Below are positions 33,639-42,229 of a DNA stretch of 64,000 bases, in pieces. Every line of letters begins with the position of its first letter. Position 1 is the first letter of the stretch. The position numbers and the translations under genes are program-made. Location of the stretch: assembly GCA_964219345.1 (NCBI GenBank), contig CAXPPN010000024.1, forward strand, positions 35,864 through 99,863, given 5' to 3'. Under the pieces are notes generated by a model. The model searched no databases. It saw only the letters and a list, made by a program, of their open reading frames with translations, and had not been told where the DNA came from. This DNA comes from UBA3537 sp964219345 (GTDB lineage: Bacteria; Bacteroidota; Bacteroidia; Flavobacteriales; Flavobacteriaceae).

Positions 33639-34449
33639 AATGTAATAATCTTAAAAATAAATAAATAAATGGTGCAACAAATATTGCGCTGTCCAGACGG
33701 TCCAAAAGACCACCATGTCCTGGCAAAAGGTTACCGCTGTCTTTTACTCCAGCTTGGCGTTTGTATTTGGATTCAATAAGGTCGCCTAAAGTTCCAAAAA
33801 CACTTACTATAACCCCTAGAATCAACCAGTTTGAAAAGAGTAGAATATCAGTAGTTTCTGAAATAAAGTAGCTTCCAGTTGCCGTAAAAATCATACCACC
33901 AAGAAAACCTTCTATTGTTTTTTTTGGCGAAACGCTTTCAAATAATTTTTGTTTTCCAAAATTTTTACCAATAATATATGCAAAGCTATCATTAATCCAA
34001 ATGAGCGCAAAAACACCAATGATGTTTTCTGGACTATATTGTCCAAAATTATTAGCGATAAGTAACAAAAATACTATACCTGCACTGATGTAAAATGTAG
34101 TATTGATATAGCGATTGGTGAGCAGCTTTGGTAAGCTTTTGCTAGAAAATAAATCTCGTATTAAAAAAAGCAAAACAAAAATAGTAACTGTTAGTAGAAT
34201 TTGAGTGGCCTCGTTCAAGCCATTAACCGAATTGGTAATAATATCCCAAAAAGCAAAAGTGCCAAATAAAATTGAAAAAATTAGGTATGAAATAATGTTG
34301 CGTTGTTCAATTAATTTGTTGAACTCAAACAAACATAATATCCCAAAAACAAAAAGTAAAGCGATGAGTACAAATTGCAATTGTGCAGAACATACTAAAA
34401 TGCTTACAAATAATGCTCCAAATACTATTCTTGTAAAAAGTTCCTTCAA
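33628..34449 (-). CDS. cdsA: Phosphatidate cytidylyltransferase
   Basis: CdsA makes CDP-diacylglycerol, the precursor of phosphatidylserine and other phospholipids. About 273 residues with some eight membrane helices. The C-terminal signature is clear: SPKKTIEGFLGG, then GTLGDLIESKYKRQAGVKDSG and LLPGHGGLLDRLDS with the metal-binding Asp residues. The start is uncertain: no ATG is available, and TTG at 34449 (LKELFTRIVFGALF) aligns with the usual MKELxTR start and follows the LUD gene stop by 7 bases, while TTG at 34470 would overlap it. It feeds psd directly downstream. Confidence 0.93.
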   Translation of the reverse strand: MKELFTRIVFGALFVSILVCSAQLQFVLIALLFVFGILCLFEFNKLIEQRNIISYLIFSILFGTFAFWDIITNSVNGLNEATQILLTVTIFVLLFLIRDLFSSKSLPKLLTNRYINTTFYISAGIVFLLLIANNFGQYSPENIIGVFALIWINDSFAYIIGKNFGKQKLFESVSPKKTIEGFLGGMIFTATGSYFISETTDILLFSNWLILGVIVSVFGTLGDLIESKYKRQAGVKDSGNLLPGHGGLLDRLDSAIFVAPFIYLFLRLLHYVS

Positions 34450-34456
34450 AATAACG

Positions 34457-35065
34457 TTATAAATCTTCAAGCAACAGAAGGTATAAATTTTTGGAGCTAC
34501 TACCGTAACTTAAAAAATTATCATCCTCAGCGGCTTTAAAATGTTTAATGGTTGTAATGTTTGTAGGAATATTTTTTTTGTTTTTTGCTTTTATGCCATG
34601 GAGACCTTCCCCAATGGTTTTGACAATTTGACTCGTTGTGGCAAAAACAATAAAATTTTTGGGTAATTCATTTAGTTTTTTTTCTGCAATTTGATTTGAT
34701 GAAATCAAAATAGAACCGTCATTTGCAATCAGATACTCACAAGTAGTAAATAGAAAATGACCCTCATTTATGACATCGGTCGTGTTCCAATCAAAGTCTT
34801 TAAATTTTTTTTTGAGTTTGTTATTTAATAGTAAAGCAGATTTTTCTTTCCAGTTATTTTCTTCTAATATTTGTTGAAGAAAGTCATAAACTTCATTGAT
34901 GTTTTCGCAATAAAGAAATTTACCTCCGTTTTCATTAAAGTTGATAGTAAAAGATTCATCAATAGGAGTGTCTTTTTTTGGTAAAAACTTGTTCTCGTCC
35001 TTGTTTTTTTGGTGCTCTTTATCTGATTTAGAAATTGAACCAAATATTTTTCGAAATACACTCAT
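34457..35065 (-). CDS. LUD domain protein (LutC/YkgG family)
   Basis: A 202-residue protein with the LUD fold found in LutC and related lactate-utilisation proteins. Visible parts are the charged N-terminus, FLYCENINEVYDFLQQIL (about residues 50-67), INEGHFLFTTCEYLIANDGSILISSNQ (about 100-126) and FIVFATTSQIVKTIGEGL (about 138-155). No lutA/lutB genes are nearby; in Bacteroidota this gene is commonly placed between ftsH and cdsA, so a lactate role is doubtful. It follows ftsH by 82 bases. Confidence 0.85.
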   Translation of the reverse strand: MSVFRKIFGSISKSDKEHQKNKDENKFLPKKDTPIDESFTINFNENGGKFLYCENINEVYDFLQQILEENNWKEKSALLLNNKLKKKFKDFDWNTTDVINEGHFLFTTCEYLIANDGSILISSNQIAEKKLNELPKNFIVFATTSQIVKTIGEGLHGIKAKNKKNIPTNITTIKHFKAAEDDNFLSYGSSSKNLYLLLLEDL

Positions 35066-35147
35066 TGATTGAACTAAGGCTGTTGATTATCTGAGTTTCA
35101 AATATAAAAAATTTAAAATGCCTTTAGTTTAAAAAAATACGATTTTT

Positions 35148-37100
35148 TTATTCCTCTTCCTCGCTATTTTTTTCTTGAGTTGCTTCTTCTTTTTTATCGT
35201 CAAAAGGTCTTTTTCCAAAAATAGCTTCTAAATTATCTTTAAAGATCACCTCATCTTTTAGCAATACTTCGGCCAACTCAATGAGTTTATCTTTGTTTTT
35301 TTCAAGTAAATCAATAGCTCGCTGGTATTGCTCTTCTATGATATCTGAAATTTCTTTATCAATAAGCTCAGCAGTTTGTTCACTGTAAGGTTTCGTAAAC
35401 CCATATTCATTCTGACCAGAGGAGTCATAATACGTTAGGTTTCCAACTTTGTCACTCAGGCCATAAACAGTTACCATAGCACGTGCTTGTTTGGTAACTT
35501 TTTCCAAATCGCTTAAAGCTCCGGTTGATATTTTATCAAAAATTACTTTTTCTGCGGCTCTACCTCCAAGTGCTGCACACATTTCATCCAGCATTTGTTC
35601 TGGTCGTACAATAAGGCGTTCTTCAGGCAAATACCATGCAGCGCCCAGAGATCGCCCTCTTGGAACAATTGTCACTTTGACTAGTGGAGCAGCATGTTCT
35701 AGCATCCAACTAACTGTGGCATGACCAGCCTCATGAAAGGCAACTGCTTTTTTCTCTTCTGGAGTAATAATTTTATTTTTCTTTTCTAATCCTCCGATTA
35801 TTCGATCTACAGCATCAAGAAAATCCTGTTTTTCAACAGCTTTTTTGTTGTTTCTAGCAGCAATAAGCGCGGCTTCGTTACAGACGTTTGCAATATCAGC
35901 GCCAGAAAATCCTGGAGTTTGTTTTGATAAGAAATCAGTATCTAAATCTTTAGCTTTTTTCAAAGGTTTTAGATGTACTTCAAAAATTTCTCTACGCTCT
36001 CTAATATCGGGTAAATCAACATAGATTTGACGATCAAAACGTCCTGCACGCATCAATGCTTTGTCCAAAACATCTGCTCTGTTTGTAGCGGCTAGTACTA
36101 TTACATTTGTGTTGGATCCAAAACCATCCATTTCTGTTAAAAGCTGATTCAATGTATTTTCTCGTTCGTCATTTGAACCAGAGAAATTACTTTTTCCGCG
36201 AGCGCGACCAATAGCATCAATTTCATCAATAAAAATAATTGAAGGTGATTTTTCTTTGGCTTGCTTAAATAAGTCACGAACTCTAGAAGCCCCTACACCA
36301 ACAAACATTTCAACAAAATCTGACCCCGATAGAGAGAAAAATGGTGCTTTTGCTTCACCAGCAACGGCTTTTGCAAGCAAGGTTTTTCCAGTTCCTGGAG
36401 GGCCAACAAGCAATGCGCCTTTTGGTATTTTACCTCCTAAAGCTGTATATTTCTCTGGGTTTTTAAGAAAATCTACAATTTCTTGAACCTCTTCTTTTGC
36501 ACCTTCCAATCCTGCTACGTCTTCAAATGTAGTTTTTGTTTCAAGTTTTTCATCAAATAGTTTTGCTTTGGATTTCCCAATATTGAAAATCTGTCCGCCT
36601 CCACCTGGACCACCTCCGCCAGACATTCTACGCATAATAAAAATCCATATTCCAATGATGAGCACAAATGGAATAATGGACAATAAAAGGTCTCCAAAAG
36701 CATTGGTTTCTGTTCTAAAGTTCAATTCTGTGTCTAAGTCTTGCTCAAGAATAGTGTCTTCCAGTTGTTTTTGAAACAATTGCACATCTCCAAATTCAAA
36801 CTTATAATTTGGTGAAGTCCCTATTGGAATAAGATTTTGCGTTTGAGTTTTACTGTGGATTTGTTTTTTTGCTGCTTTATCGTTCAGGTAAACCAAAGCT
36901 TCACGCTTATTTACGATTTCAACTTTTTGAACATCTCCATCTTTAAGAAATTTAAAAAACTTAGATGGTGTTGTGGTGACTCCATTTGATGTGCCAAATC
37001 CACCTGAAAATATGTTAAATACTAGGAATAAACCAATAACGATTCCATACACCCAATAGGCGTTAAACTTAAAATTCTTTGGATTTTTGTCTTTTGACAT
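35148..37100 (-). CDS. ftsH: ATP-dependent zinc metalloprotease FtsH
   Basis: A membrane AAA+ protease that degrades misfolded and regulatory membrane proteins. The 650-residue product has two membrane helices (about 13-30 and 140-160), a Gly-rich linker, Walker A GPPGTGKT (about 232-239), Walker B IIFIDEIDAIG (about 290-300), the SRH block ATNRADVLDKALMRAGRFDRQ (about 347-367) and the zinc motif HEAGH (about 457-461). The C-terminus ends in a Glu/Lys-rich tail. It is preceded by rsfS with an 11-base gap. Confidence 0.98.
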   Translation of the reverse strand: MSKDKNPKNFKFNAYWVYGIVIGLFLVFNIFSGGFGTSNGVTTTPSKFFKFLKDGDVQKVEIVNKREALVYLNDKAAKKQIHSKTQTQNLIPIGTSPNYKFEFGDVQLFQKQLEDTILEQDLDTELNFRTETNAFGDLLLSIIPFVLIIGIWIFIMRRMSGGGGPGGGGQIFNIGKSKAKLFDEKLETKTTFEDVAGLEGAKEEVQEIVDFLKNPEKYTALGGKIPKGALLVGPPGTGKTLLAKAVAGEAKAPFFSLSGSDFVEMFVGVGASRVRDLFKQAKEKSPSIIFIDEIDAIGRARGKSNFSGSNDERENTLNQLLTEMDGFGSNTNVIVLAATNRADVLDKALMRAGRFDRQIYVDLPDIRERREIFEVHLKPLKKAKDLDTDFLSKQTPGFSGADIANVCNEAALIAARNNKKAVEKQDFLDAVDRIIGGLEKKNKIITPEEKKAVAFHEAGHATVSWMLEHAAPLVKVTIVPRGRSLGAAWYLPEERLIVRPEQMLDEMCAALGGRAAEKVIFDKISTGALSDLEKVTKQARAMVTVYGLSDKVGNLTYYDSSGQNEYGFTKPYSEQTAELIDKEISDIIEEQYQRAIDLLEKNKDKLIELAEVLLKDEVIFKDNLEAIFGKRPFDDKKEEATQEKNSEEEE

Positions 37101-37111
37101 ATAAAAATGTT

Positions 37112-37483
37112 TTAGTAGCTTGTTTCTATTTCAGTAATTTTTGCATCGCCCCAAAGGTTTTCAATGTCATAATATTCTCTTTTATGTTTTTGAAACACAT
37201 GAATAACCACATTGATGTAATCCATCAAAATCCACTCTGCGTTTTCTGTTCCTTCTATTTGATAAGGCTTTTCGTGAGCAGCTTTACTGACTTTTTTTTG
37301 TATCGAATTGACAATCGCATTCACTTGTGTATTAGAATTTCCATCGCAAATAACGAAGTAGTCACATACTGTGTTTTCTATACTTCTTAAATCTAATATG
37401 CTAATGTTTTGGCCTTTTACATCCTCAATGCCATCAATTATTAAGGCGATGAGTTGGTCTGGGTCAGAAGTGTGTTTTATCAT
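37112..37483 (-). CDS. rsfS: Ribosome silencing factor RsfS
   Basis: RsfS binds ribosomal protein uL14 and blocks subunit joining when nutrients are low. The 123-residue product carries the family core: ALIIDGIEDVKGQNISILDLRSIE (about residues 13-36), VCDYFVICDGNSNTQVNAIV (about 39-58), and the final EGTENAEWILMDYINVVIHVF with the highly conserved W-x-x-x-D-x-x-x-V-x-V-H-x-F. First gene of the run rsfS-ftsH-LUD-cdsA-psd-ACBP. A TAAATTTG box lies 17 bases upstream. Confidence 0.96.
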   Translation of the reverse strand: MIKHTSDPDQLIALIIDGIEDVKGQNISILDLRSIENTVCDYFVICDGNSNTQVNAIVNSIQKKVSKAAHEKPYQIEGTENAEWILMDYINVVIHVFQKHKREYYDIENLWGDAKITEIETSY

Positions 37484-37500
37484 ATATTCGAATTACATTG

Positions 37501-37508
37501 CAAATTTA
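37501..37508 (-). promoter_or_regulatory. -7 promoter box of rsfS-ftsH operon
   Basis: TAAATTTG on the minus strand, 17 bases before the rsfS ATG, matching TAnnTTTG. The 92-base gap to birA also holds the birA promoter on the other strand. Confidence 0.45.
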
Positions 37509-37575
37509 TTATTTTTTTGGGTCTAATTACTTTTTATTCTCTTAATAATATTATAATTTAATTATAAATTTACAC

Positions 37576-38295
37576 ATGCAAATTATCAAACTCAATGCCA
37601 TTGATTCCACAAATCAGTATTTACATGATTTGATTGGTCAAATTTCATTGGAAGATTTTGCTGTTGTAACGGCAAGATATCAAGCAAAAGGGCGAGGACA
37701 AAGAGCAACAATTTGGCAATCTGAAAAAGATAAAAACTTGATAATCAGTATTTTAAAAAAAGAAATTGATTTAAATCCTCAACATCAATTTTTGCTAAAT
37801 ATTGTTGTTTCCTTAGCCGTTTTTAAGACGCTTCAAGCATTTAAAATTCCTAAACTTTCTATAAAATGGCCAAACGACATTTTGTCACATGACAAAAAAA
37901 TTGGCGGCGTTCTTATTGAACTAATATTAAAAAAAAATACTATTGATAAAGCTATAATTGGAATTGGTTTGAATATTAATCAAACAACGTTCAAAGATTT
38001 ACCTTCTGCATCCTCTTTACAAAACATAACTGGTATTCACTACGATTTGGACGAATTGTTGCATAAATTATTGGATAATTTTAAATACTATTTTTCCATA
38101 AAAAACACTGCTGAACTCTGGACAACATATGAGAGTATACTTTTTAGAAAAGACAAACCTTCTACTTTTGTTAGCCTTAATGGTGATTTATTTTCTGGAA
38201 TAATAAAAGGAGTTTCTCAACGAGGAAAACTGATGGTTAAAACCGAAAATTTTATTGAAGAATTTGATTTAAAATCAATAAAATTGCTGTACTAA
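37576..38295 (+). CDS. birA: Biotin--[acetyl-CoA-carboxylase] ligase
   Basis: BirA joins biotin to the carrier protein of acetyl-CoA carboxylase. The 239-residue product is catalytic domain only: no N-terminal helix-turn-helix, so it is not a repressor. The biotin-binding loop is ARYQAKGRGQRATIWQSEK (about residues 35-53), the next block IKWPNDILSHDKKIGGVLIEL (about 94-114), then IIGIGLNINQT (about 127-137). The small C-terminal SH3-like domain (about 190-239) is present. Faces the SRPBCC gene tail to tail with a 4-base overlap. Confidence 0.95.
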   Translation: MQIIKLNAIDSTNQYLHDLIGQISLEDFAVVTARYQAKGRGQRATIWQSEKDKNLIISILKKEIDLNPQHQFLLNIVVSLAVFKTLQAFKIPKLSIKWPNDILSHDKKIGGVLIELILKKNTIDKAIIGIGLNINQTTFKDLPSASSLQNITGIHYDLDELLHKLLDNFKYYFSIKNTAELWTTYESILFRKDKPSTFVSLNGDLFSGIIKGVSQRGKLMVKTENFIEEFDLKSIKLLY

Positions 38296-38687
38296 ACTGC
38301 TTTTGGAATATTGACTGCTAGGGTTTCAATAAATTTTGAAATAGGCCCTTTAATCATCATCGCCATCATCGGATTAAAGTCTCCATTAAAATTAATTTGA
38401 ACTTCACTTTCGTTGTCATTAACTGCAGAAATATGGGCTTGAAGCGAGAAATCTAATTTTCCACCTGCTGCACCTAGCCTGATACAATTTGGCGGATTTT
38501 CATCTTCTTTTTGTAAAACAATTTCAGGCATTCCACTTAGTGCAAAAATAAATTTATCATCATCTAGTAATTCAAATTTACTGATATTATCAGGCATTAA
38601 AGTTTCAAAATTTTTCACATCTGAAAGAAAATCATATACGTTTTCAACAGATTTTGAGACGGTTATTTTTGGTGATTCTAAATTCAT
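38292..38687 (-). CDS. SRPBCC/START-like protein
   Basis: A 131-residue SRPBCC (polyketide cyclase/START-like) domain protein with the hydrophobic ligand-binding fold: MNLESPKITVSKSVENVYDFLSDVKNFETLMPDNI at the start, GKLDFSLQAHIS in the middle and a C-terminal helix ISKFIETLAVNI. The ligand is unknown. It lies 12 bases after pyrE on the same strand and is likely cotranscribed; this pairing is common in flavobacteria. Confidence 0.85.
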   Translation of the reverse strand: MNLESPKITVSKSVENVYDFLSDVKNFETLMPDNISKFELLDDDKFIFALSGMPEIVLQKEDENPPNCIRLGAAGGKLDFSLQAHISAVNDNESEVQINFNGDFNPMMAMMIKGPISKFIETLAVNIPKAV

Positions 38688-38699
38688 GATTAGGTTTTT

Positions 38700-39338
38700 T
38701 TATGACCATTCAGAGGGGTTTGCATTCCACTGAGAAAGCATATTTGATTCTTTTTCATTGATAAAGTTAGTGTCCAAAGCTTGTTCTAGCAAATTTTCAT
38801 AATTACTCAACGTGTACAAGTCGAGTTTGTTTTCATCAAAATTCTTTTTGGAAACTTCAAAACCATAACTAAAAATAGCCACCATTCCTTTGACTGTTGC
38901 ACCAGCAGATTTTAGAGCATCAACGGCTGCCAAACTGCTTTTTCCAGTACTGATTAAATCTTCAACAACCACTACATTTTGCCCCTTTTCAAGATGGCCT
39001 TCAATTTGGTTTTTTCGGCCATGTTTTTTTGGCTCTGGCCGCACATAAACAAAAGGCAAACCAAGTTCTTCTGCAACCAAAGCGCCTATGCCAATAGCAC
39101 CGGTGGCAACCCCTGCAATAACATCAGGTTTTCCGAAAGTATTTTCAAGTTTTTTTGCCATTTCACTTTTGATGTAGTTTCTAATGGCTGGATATGAAAG
39201 TACCATTCTATTGTCGCAATAGATAGGTGATTTCCAGCCAGATGCCCAGTTAAATGGTGTTTTAGGATTTAATTTTATAGCATTAATATGAAGTAATACT
39301 TCAGCGGTTTTTTTGGCGGTATTTTTATCAAAAATCAT
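38700..39338 (-). CDS. pyrE: Orotate phosphoribosyltransferase
   Basis: PyrE makes orotidine 5'-monophosphate from orotate and PRPP in pyrimidine synthesis. The 212-residue product has the PRPP-binding signature NVVVVEDLISTGKSSLAAVDAL (about residues 120-141), YCDNRMVLSYPAIR (about 39-52) and VAGVATGAIGIGALVAEELGLPFVYVRPEPKKHGRK (about 73-108) with the Lys-rich catalytic loop. A TAnnTTTG box lies only four bases before its ATG. Confidence 0.96.
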   Translation of the reverse strand: MIFDKNTAKKTAEVLLHINAIKLNPKTPFNWASGWKSPIYCDNRMVLSYPAIRNYIKSEMAKKLENTFGKPDVIAGVATGAIGIGALVAEELGLPFVYVRPEPKKHGRKNQIEGHLEKGQNVVVVEDLISTGKSSLAAVDALKSAGATVKGMVAIFSYGFEVSKKNFDENKLDLYTLSNYENLLEQALDTNFINEKESNMLSQWNANPSEWS

Positions 39339-39342
39339 GTGT

Positions 39343-39350
39343 CAAAATTA
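39343..39350 (-). promoter_or_regulatory. -7 promoter box just before pyrE
   Basis: TAATTTTG on the minus strand, four bases before the pyrE ATG, matching TAnnTTTG. If used, the mRNA would be leaderless. Confidence 0.4.
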
Positions 39351-39397
39351 TTAAAAAATACTACATTTACTTTAGATTAACTTGTTTTTAATTAACA

Positions 39398-39979
39398 ATG
39401 CAAAAAATTTTTGTTGGTAATAAACCAATAGTACTGACTACAAAGGTAGAATCTGAATCAGATTTTAAAAATTATTTAATTGATACTGTTGATATCAACA
39501 AGGTACTTCACCATTTAAAAAAAGAAAAATACAAGTCCATTAGATTAATTGGTGATAATGAAGAAGTTTTGCTAAAGAAGTTTTTACGTCTTCTACCAAA
39601 TATTGTAGCTGGAGGAGGAAAGGTTGTCAATTCAGACGGCAAAATTTTGTTTATTTTTCGCAATGGAAAATGGGATTTGCCCAAAGGAAAAGCGGAACAA
39701 AAAGAAACTATTGACCAAACTGCACTTCGTGAAGTTGAAGAGGAAACCGGTGTAGAGGGGCTTTCAATTACAAAACCACTCGAAATTACGTATCATATCT
39801 TCAAAAGAAATGAGCAATATTTCATCAAAAAAACCTACTGGTTTGAAATGTTTTCAGATTATATTGGCGATTTTAAACCCCAAAAGAAAGAGGGGATCAC
39901 CAAAGTAAAATGGGTAGGTCCAAAAAAACTAAAAAAAGTCAGAAAGAATATTTATGCTAACATCGAAGCACTCATTTAA
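39398..39979 (+). CDS. NUDIX hydrolase
   Basis: A 193-residue protein with a NUDIX domain in the second half. The box has the pattern G-x5-E-x7-REVEEETG: LPKGKAEQKETIDQTALREVEEETGVEG (about residues 97-124), with all the conserved Gly, Glu and Arg. It opens with an additional ~70-residue region (IFVGNKPIVLTTKVESESDF...) not part of the fold that looks like a small separate N-terminal domain. Substrate unknown; nucleoside diphosphate derivatives are typical. Divergent from pyrE, 59 bases apart. Confidence 0.92.
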   Translation: MQKIFVGNKPIVLTTKVESESDFKNYLIDTVDINKVLHHLKKEKYKSIRLIGDNEEVLLKKFLRLLPNIVAGGGKVVNSDGKILFIFRNGKWDLPKGKAEQKETIDQTALREVEEETGVEGLSITKPLEITYHIFKRNEQYFIKKTYWFEMFSDYIGDFKPQKKEGITKVKWVGPKKLKKVRKNIYANIEALI

Positions 39980-40050
39980 AAAAGAAATTCTTCTTTAGTT
40001 CTTTCTAATCCTATTTATTGCCTTATTTTTGCCGCTTAATTTTTATTAAG

Positions 40051-41673
40051 ATGAGAGAATTTATTCGCAAGCGTTCGGCAAATGCAAAAAATGATATTTT
40101 AAGTGGTCTAACTGTGGCTTTGGCTTTGGTGCCAGAAGCTGTTGCTTTTGCATTTGTTGCAGGGGTCGATCCTTTGGTAGGCTTGTATGCTGCTTTTATG
40201 GTTGGTTTAATCACCTCAATTTTTGGTGGACGCCCAGGTATGATTAGTGGTGCTACAGGCGCATTGGCCGTTGTGATGGTAAGTTTGGTTGCTCAAGGTA
40301 ATGCCATGGGTGAATTCACAGAAAATTTAGGCTTATATTATTTGTTTTTGACCGTTATTTTGATGGGTTTTATTCAAATTCTTGCTGGTGTAATGAAATT
40401 AGGAAAATTTGTTAGACTGATTCCTCATCCTGTAATGATGGGCTTTGTTAATGGACTTGCCATTGTGATTTTTATTTCTCAATTAGGAATGTTTAAAACT
40501 GCGGGAGTTGATGGTCTTGTTTGGATGCAAGGTCAAGAACTTTGGACAATGATAGGACTTGTAGCTCTTACAATGGGGATTATGTTTGGACTCCCAAAAT
40601 TGACAAAAAAACTGCCTGAAGCACTCATTGCTATTTTGGTAGTTTCAATGCTTGTTATTTTTGGAAATTTAGATGTAGCCACAGTTGGAAGTTTTATTAG
40701 AGAGGCAGGAGGAGAAGGCCTAAACGGTGGTCTCCCTCAATGTCAAGGGGCTATTTTTGAAGTCATTCCATTCAATTTTGAAACACTACGTTTTATTGGC
40801 CCATATGCTGTGATTCTTGCTGCCATTGGACTTATTGAATCTTTAATGACGCTAAACCTAATTGATGAACTTACAGAAACTCGTGGAAATTCCAACAAAG
40901 AATGTATCGCTCAAGGCAGCGCCAATGTTGTTACTGGACTTTTTGGCGGAATGGGAGGTTGCGCCATGATTGGACAATCCATTATCAATATTAAAGGTGG
41001 TGGAAGAGGTCGACTTTCTGGAATTGTAGCTGCTGCCGCCTTATTGGTTTTTATTTTGTTTGCTTCAAATCTTATAGAACAAGTTCCCATTGCTGCTCTT
41101 GTTGGGGTTATGTTTATGGTGGTTATTGGCACATTTGCATGGTCTAGTTTTAGAATTATGAATAAAATTCCTGTAGCCGATGTCTTTGTTTTGATTTTAG
41201 TATCCACGGTAACCGTATTTTTTGATTTAGCAATTGCTGTAATCTCAGGTGTAATTGTGAGTGCTTTAGTCTTTTCTTGGGAAAATGCAAAACGTATTCG
41301 CGCGCGAAAACGCATTAAACCAGATGGTACAAAAATTTATGAAATATGGGGGCCATTATTCTTTGGTAGCATAACTGCCTTTAACCAAAAATTTGATGTC
41401 AAAAATGACCCTAATGTTGTAGAAATTGATTTTGTCGAATCTAGAGTTAGTGATCATTCTGCCATTGAAGCGATTTTTAATTTGGTGAATAAATATAACA
41501 GTGCAGGAAAAACAATCAAACTCAAACATTTAAGTCAAGATTGTAAAGTGCTTTTGTATAAATCTAGTCCACTTTTTAAGGAGGTCATTATTGAAGCCAT
41601 TGATGATCCACGCTATCATTTGGCAGAAAATCCAGAAGCATTTACTAAAGGGCTTTCAGAATATTCGTTATAA
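40051..41673 (+). CDS. SulP-family inorganic anion transporter with STAS domain
   Basis: A 540-residue SulP permease (SLC26 group), probably moving sulfate or bicarbonate with Na+ or H+. It has about 10-12 membrane helices with the family opening DILSGLTVALALVPEAVAFAFVAGVDPLVGLYAAF (about 13-47), PGMISGATGALAVV and GGMGGCAMIGQSIINIKGGGRGRLSG (about 300-325). The C-terminal STAS domain follows (about 425-510; GPLFFGSITAFNQKFD then IDFVESRVSDHSAIEAI). Start chosen at 40051 (MREFIRK); the longer frame spans a TATTTTTG promoter-like box at 40024-40031. Single gene unit. Confidence 0.95.
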   Translation: MREFIRKRSANAKNDILSGLTVALALVPEAVAFAFVAGVDPLVGLYAAFMVGLITSIFGGRPGMISGATGALAVVMVSLVAQGNAMGEFTENLGLYYLFLTVILMGFIQILAGVMKLGKFVRLIPHPVMMGFVNGLAIVIFISQLGMFKTAGVDGLVWMQGQELWTMIGLVALTMGIMFGLPKLTKKLPEALIAILVVSMLVIFGNLDVATVGSFIREAGGEGLNGGLPQCQGAIFEVIPFNFETLRFIGPYAVILAAIGLIESLMTLNLIDELTETRGNSNKECIAQGSANVVTGLFGGMGGCAMIGQSIINIKGGGRGRLSGIVAAAALLVFILFASNLIEQVPIAALVGVMFMVVIGTFAWSSFRIMNKIPVADVFVLILVSTVTVFFDLAIAVISGVIVSALVFSWENAKRIRARKRIKPDGTKIYEIWGPLFFGSITAFNQKFDVKNDPNVVEIDFVESRVSDHSAIEAIFNLVNKYNSAGKTIKLKHLSQDCKVLLYKSSPLFKEVIIEAIDDPRYHLAENPEAFTKGLSEYSL

Positions 41674-41674
41674 A

Positions 41675-42130
41675 TTATTTTGAGTAAACTGCTGGAGGCA
41701 CCATTTTTTTATAATCTCCATCGTAGTGAATGATTTCACGTACAATTGAAGAAGATATAAAAGAGGTTTCTGCAGAAGTCAGCAGAAAAACAGTTTCAAT
41801 GTCTCCAATATTGCGGTTGGTATGCGCAATAGCTTTTTCAAATTCAAAATCGGCGGGATTTCTTAGACCTCTTAGTATAAAATCGGCATTAATTTCTTTG
41901 CAAAAATCAGTAGTCAAACCTGAATAGGTCATAACTTTAATTTTTGAATGGCCTTCAAATGTTTTTTCAATAAAAGATTTACGTTCTTCCAATGAAAACA
42001 TATAGGTTTTGGCCGAATTTTCGCCAATGGCAATAATGATTTCATCAAAAAGAGGAATTCCACGAGTAATAATATCGCAATGCCCCAAAGTAATGGGGTC
42101 AAAAGATCCTGGAAAAATTGCACGTTTCAT
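41675..42130 (-). CDS. coaD: Phosphopantetheine adenylyltransferase
   Basis: CoaD performs the penultimate step of coenzyme A synthesis, adenylating 4'-phosphopantetheine. The 151 residues match the family. The nucleotidyltransferase HxGH motif is in FPGSFDPITLGHCDII (about residues 6-21; TLGH), and the second motif ISSSIVREI (about 126-134; the SSxxVRE block) is intact. FILRGLRNPADFEFE (about 84-98) is the family substrate block. ddl lies 99 bases upstream on the same strand; that gap shows no recognisable signal. Confidence 0.96.
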   Translation of the reverse strand: MKRAIFPGSFDPITLGHCDIITRGIPLFDEIIIAIGENSAKTYMFSLEERKSFIEKTFEGHSKIKVMTYSGLTTDFCKEINADFILRGLRNPADFEFEKAIAHTNRNIGDIETVFLLTSAETSFISSSIVREIIHYDGDYKKMVPPAVYSK

Positions 42131-42229
42131 GTGTTTATCTTTATTGTTTTTTTGTGGTCACATGGAACATCTATACCATCATTGTTCTATTTTAATAATT
42201 TTTGGTTACGGATGTTTCATACGGTAAAG

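Noticed and set aside
42131..42229. Gap between ddl and coaD
   Set aside because: No tRNA, hairpin or small frame with support was seen; treated as plain intergenic sequence.
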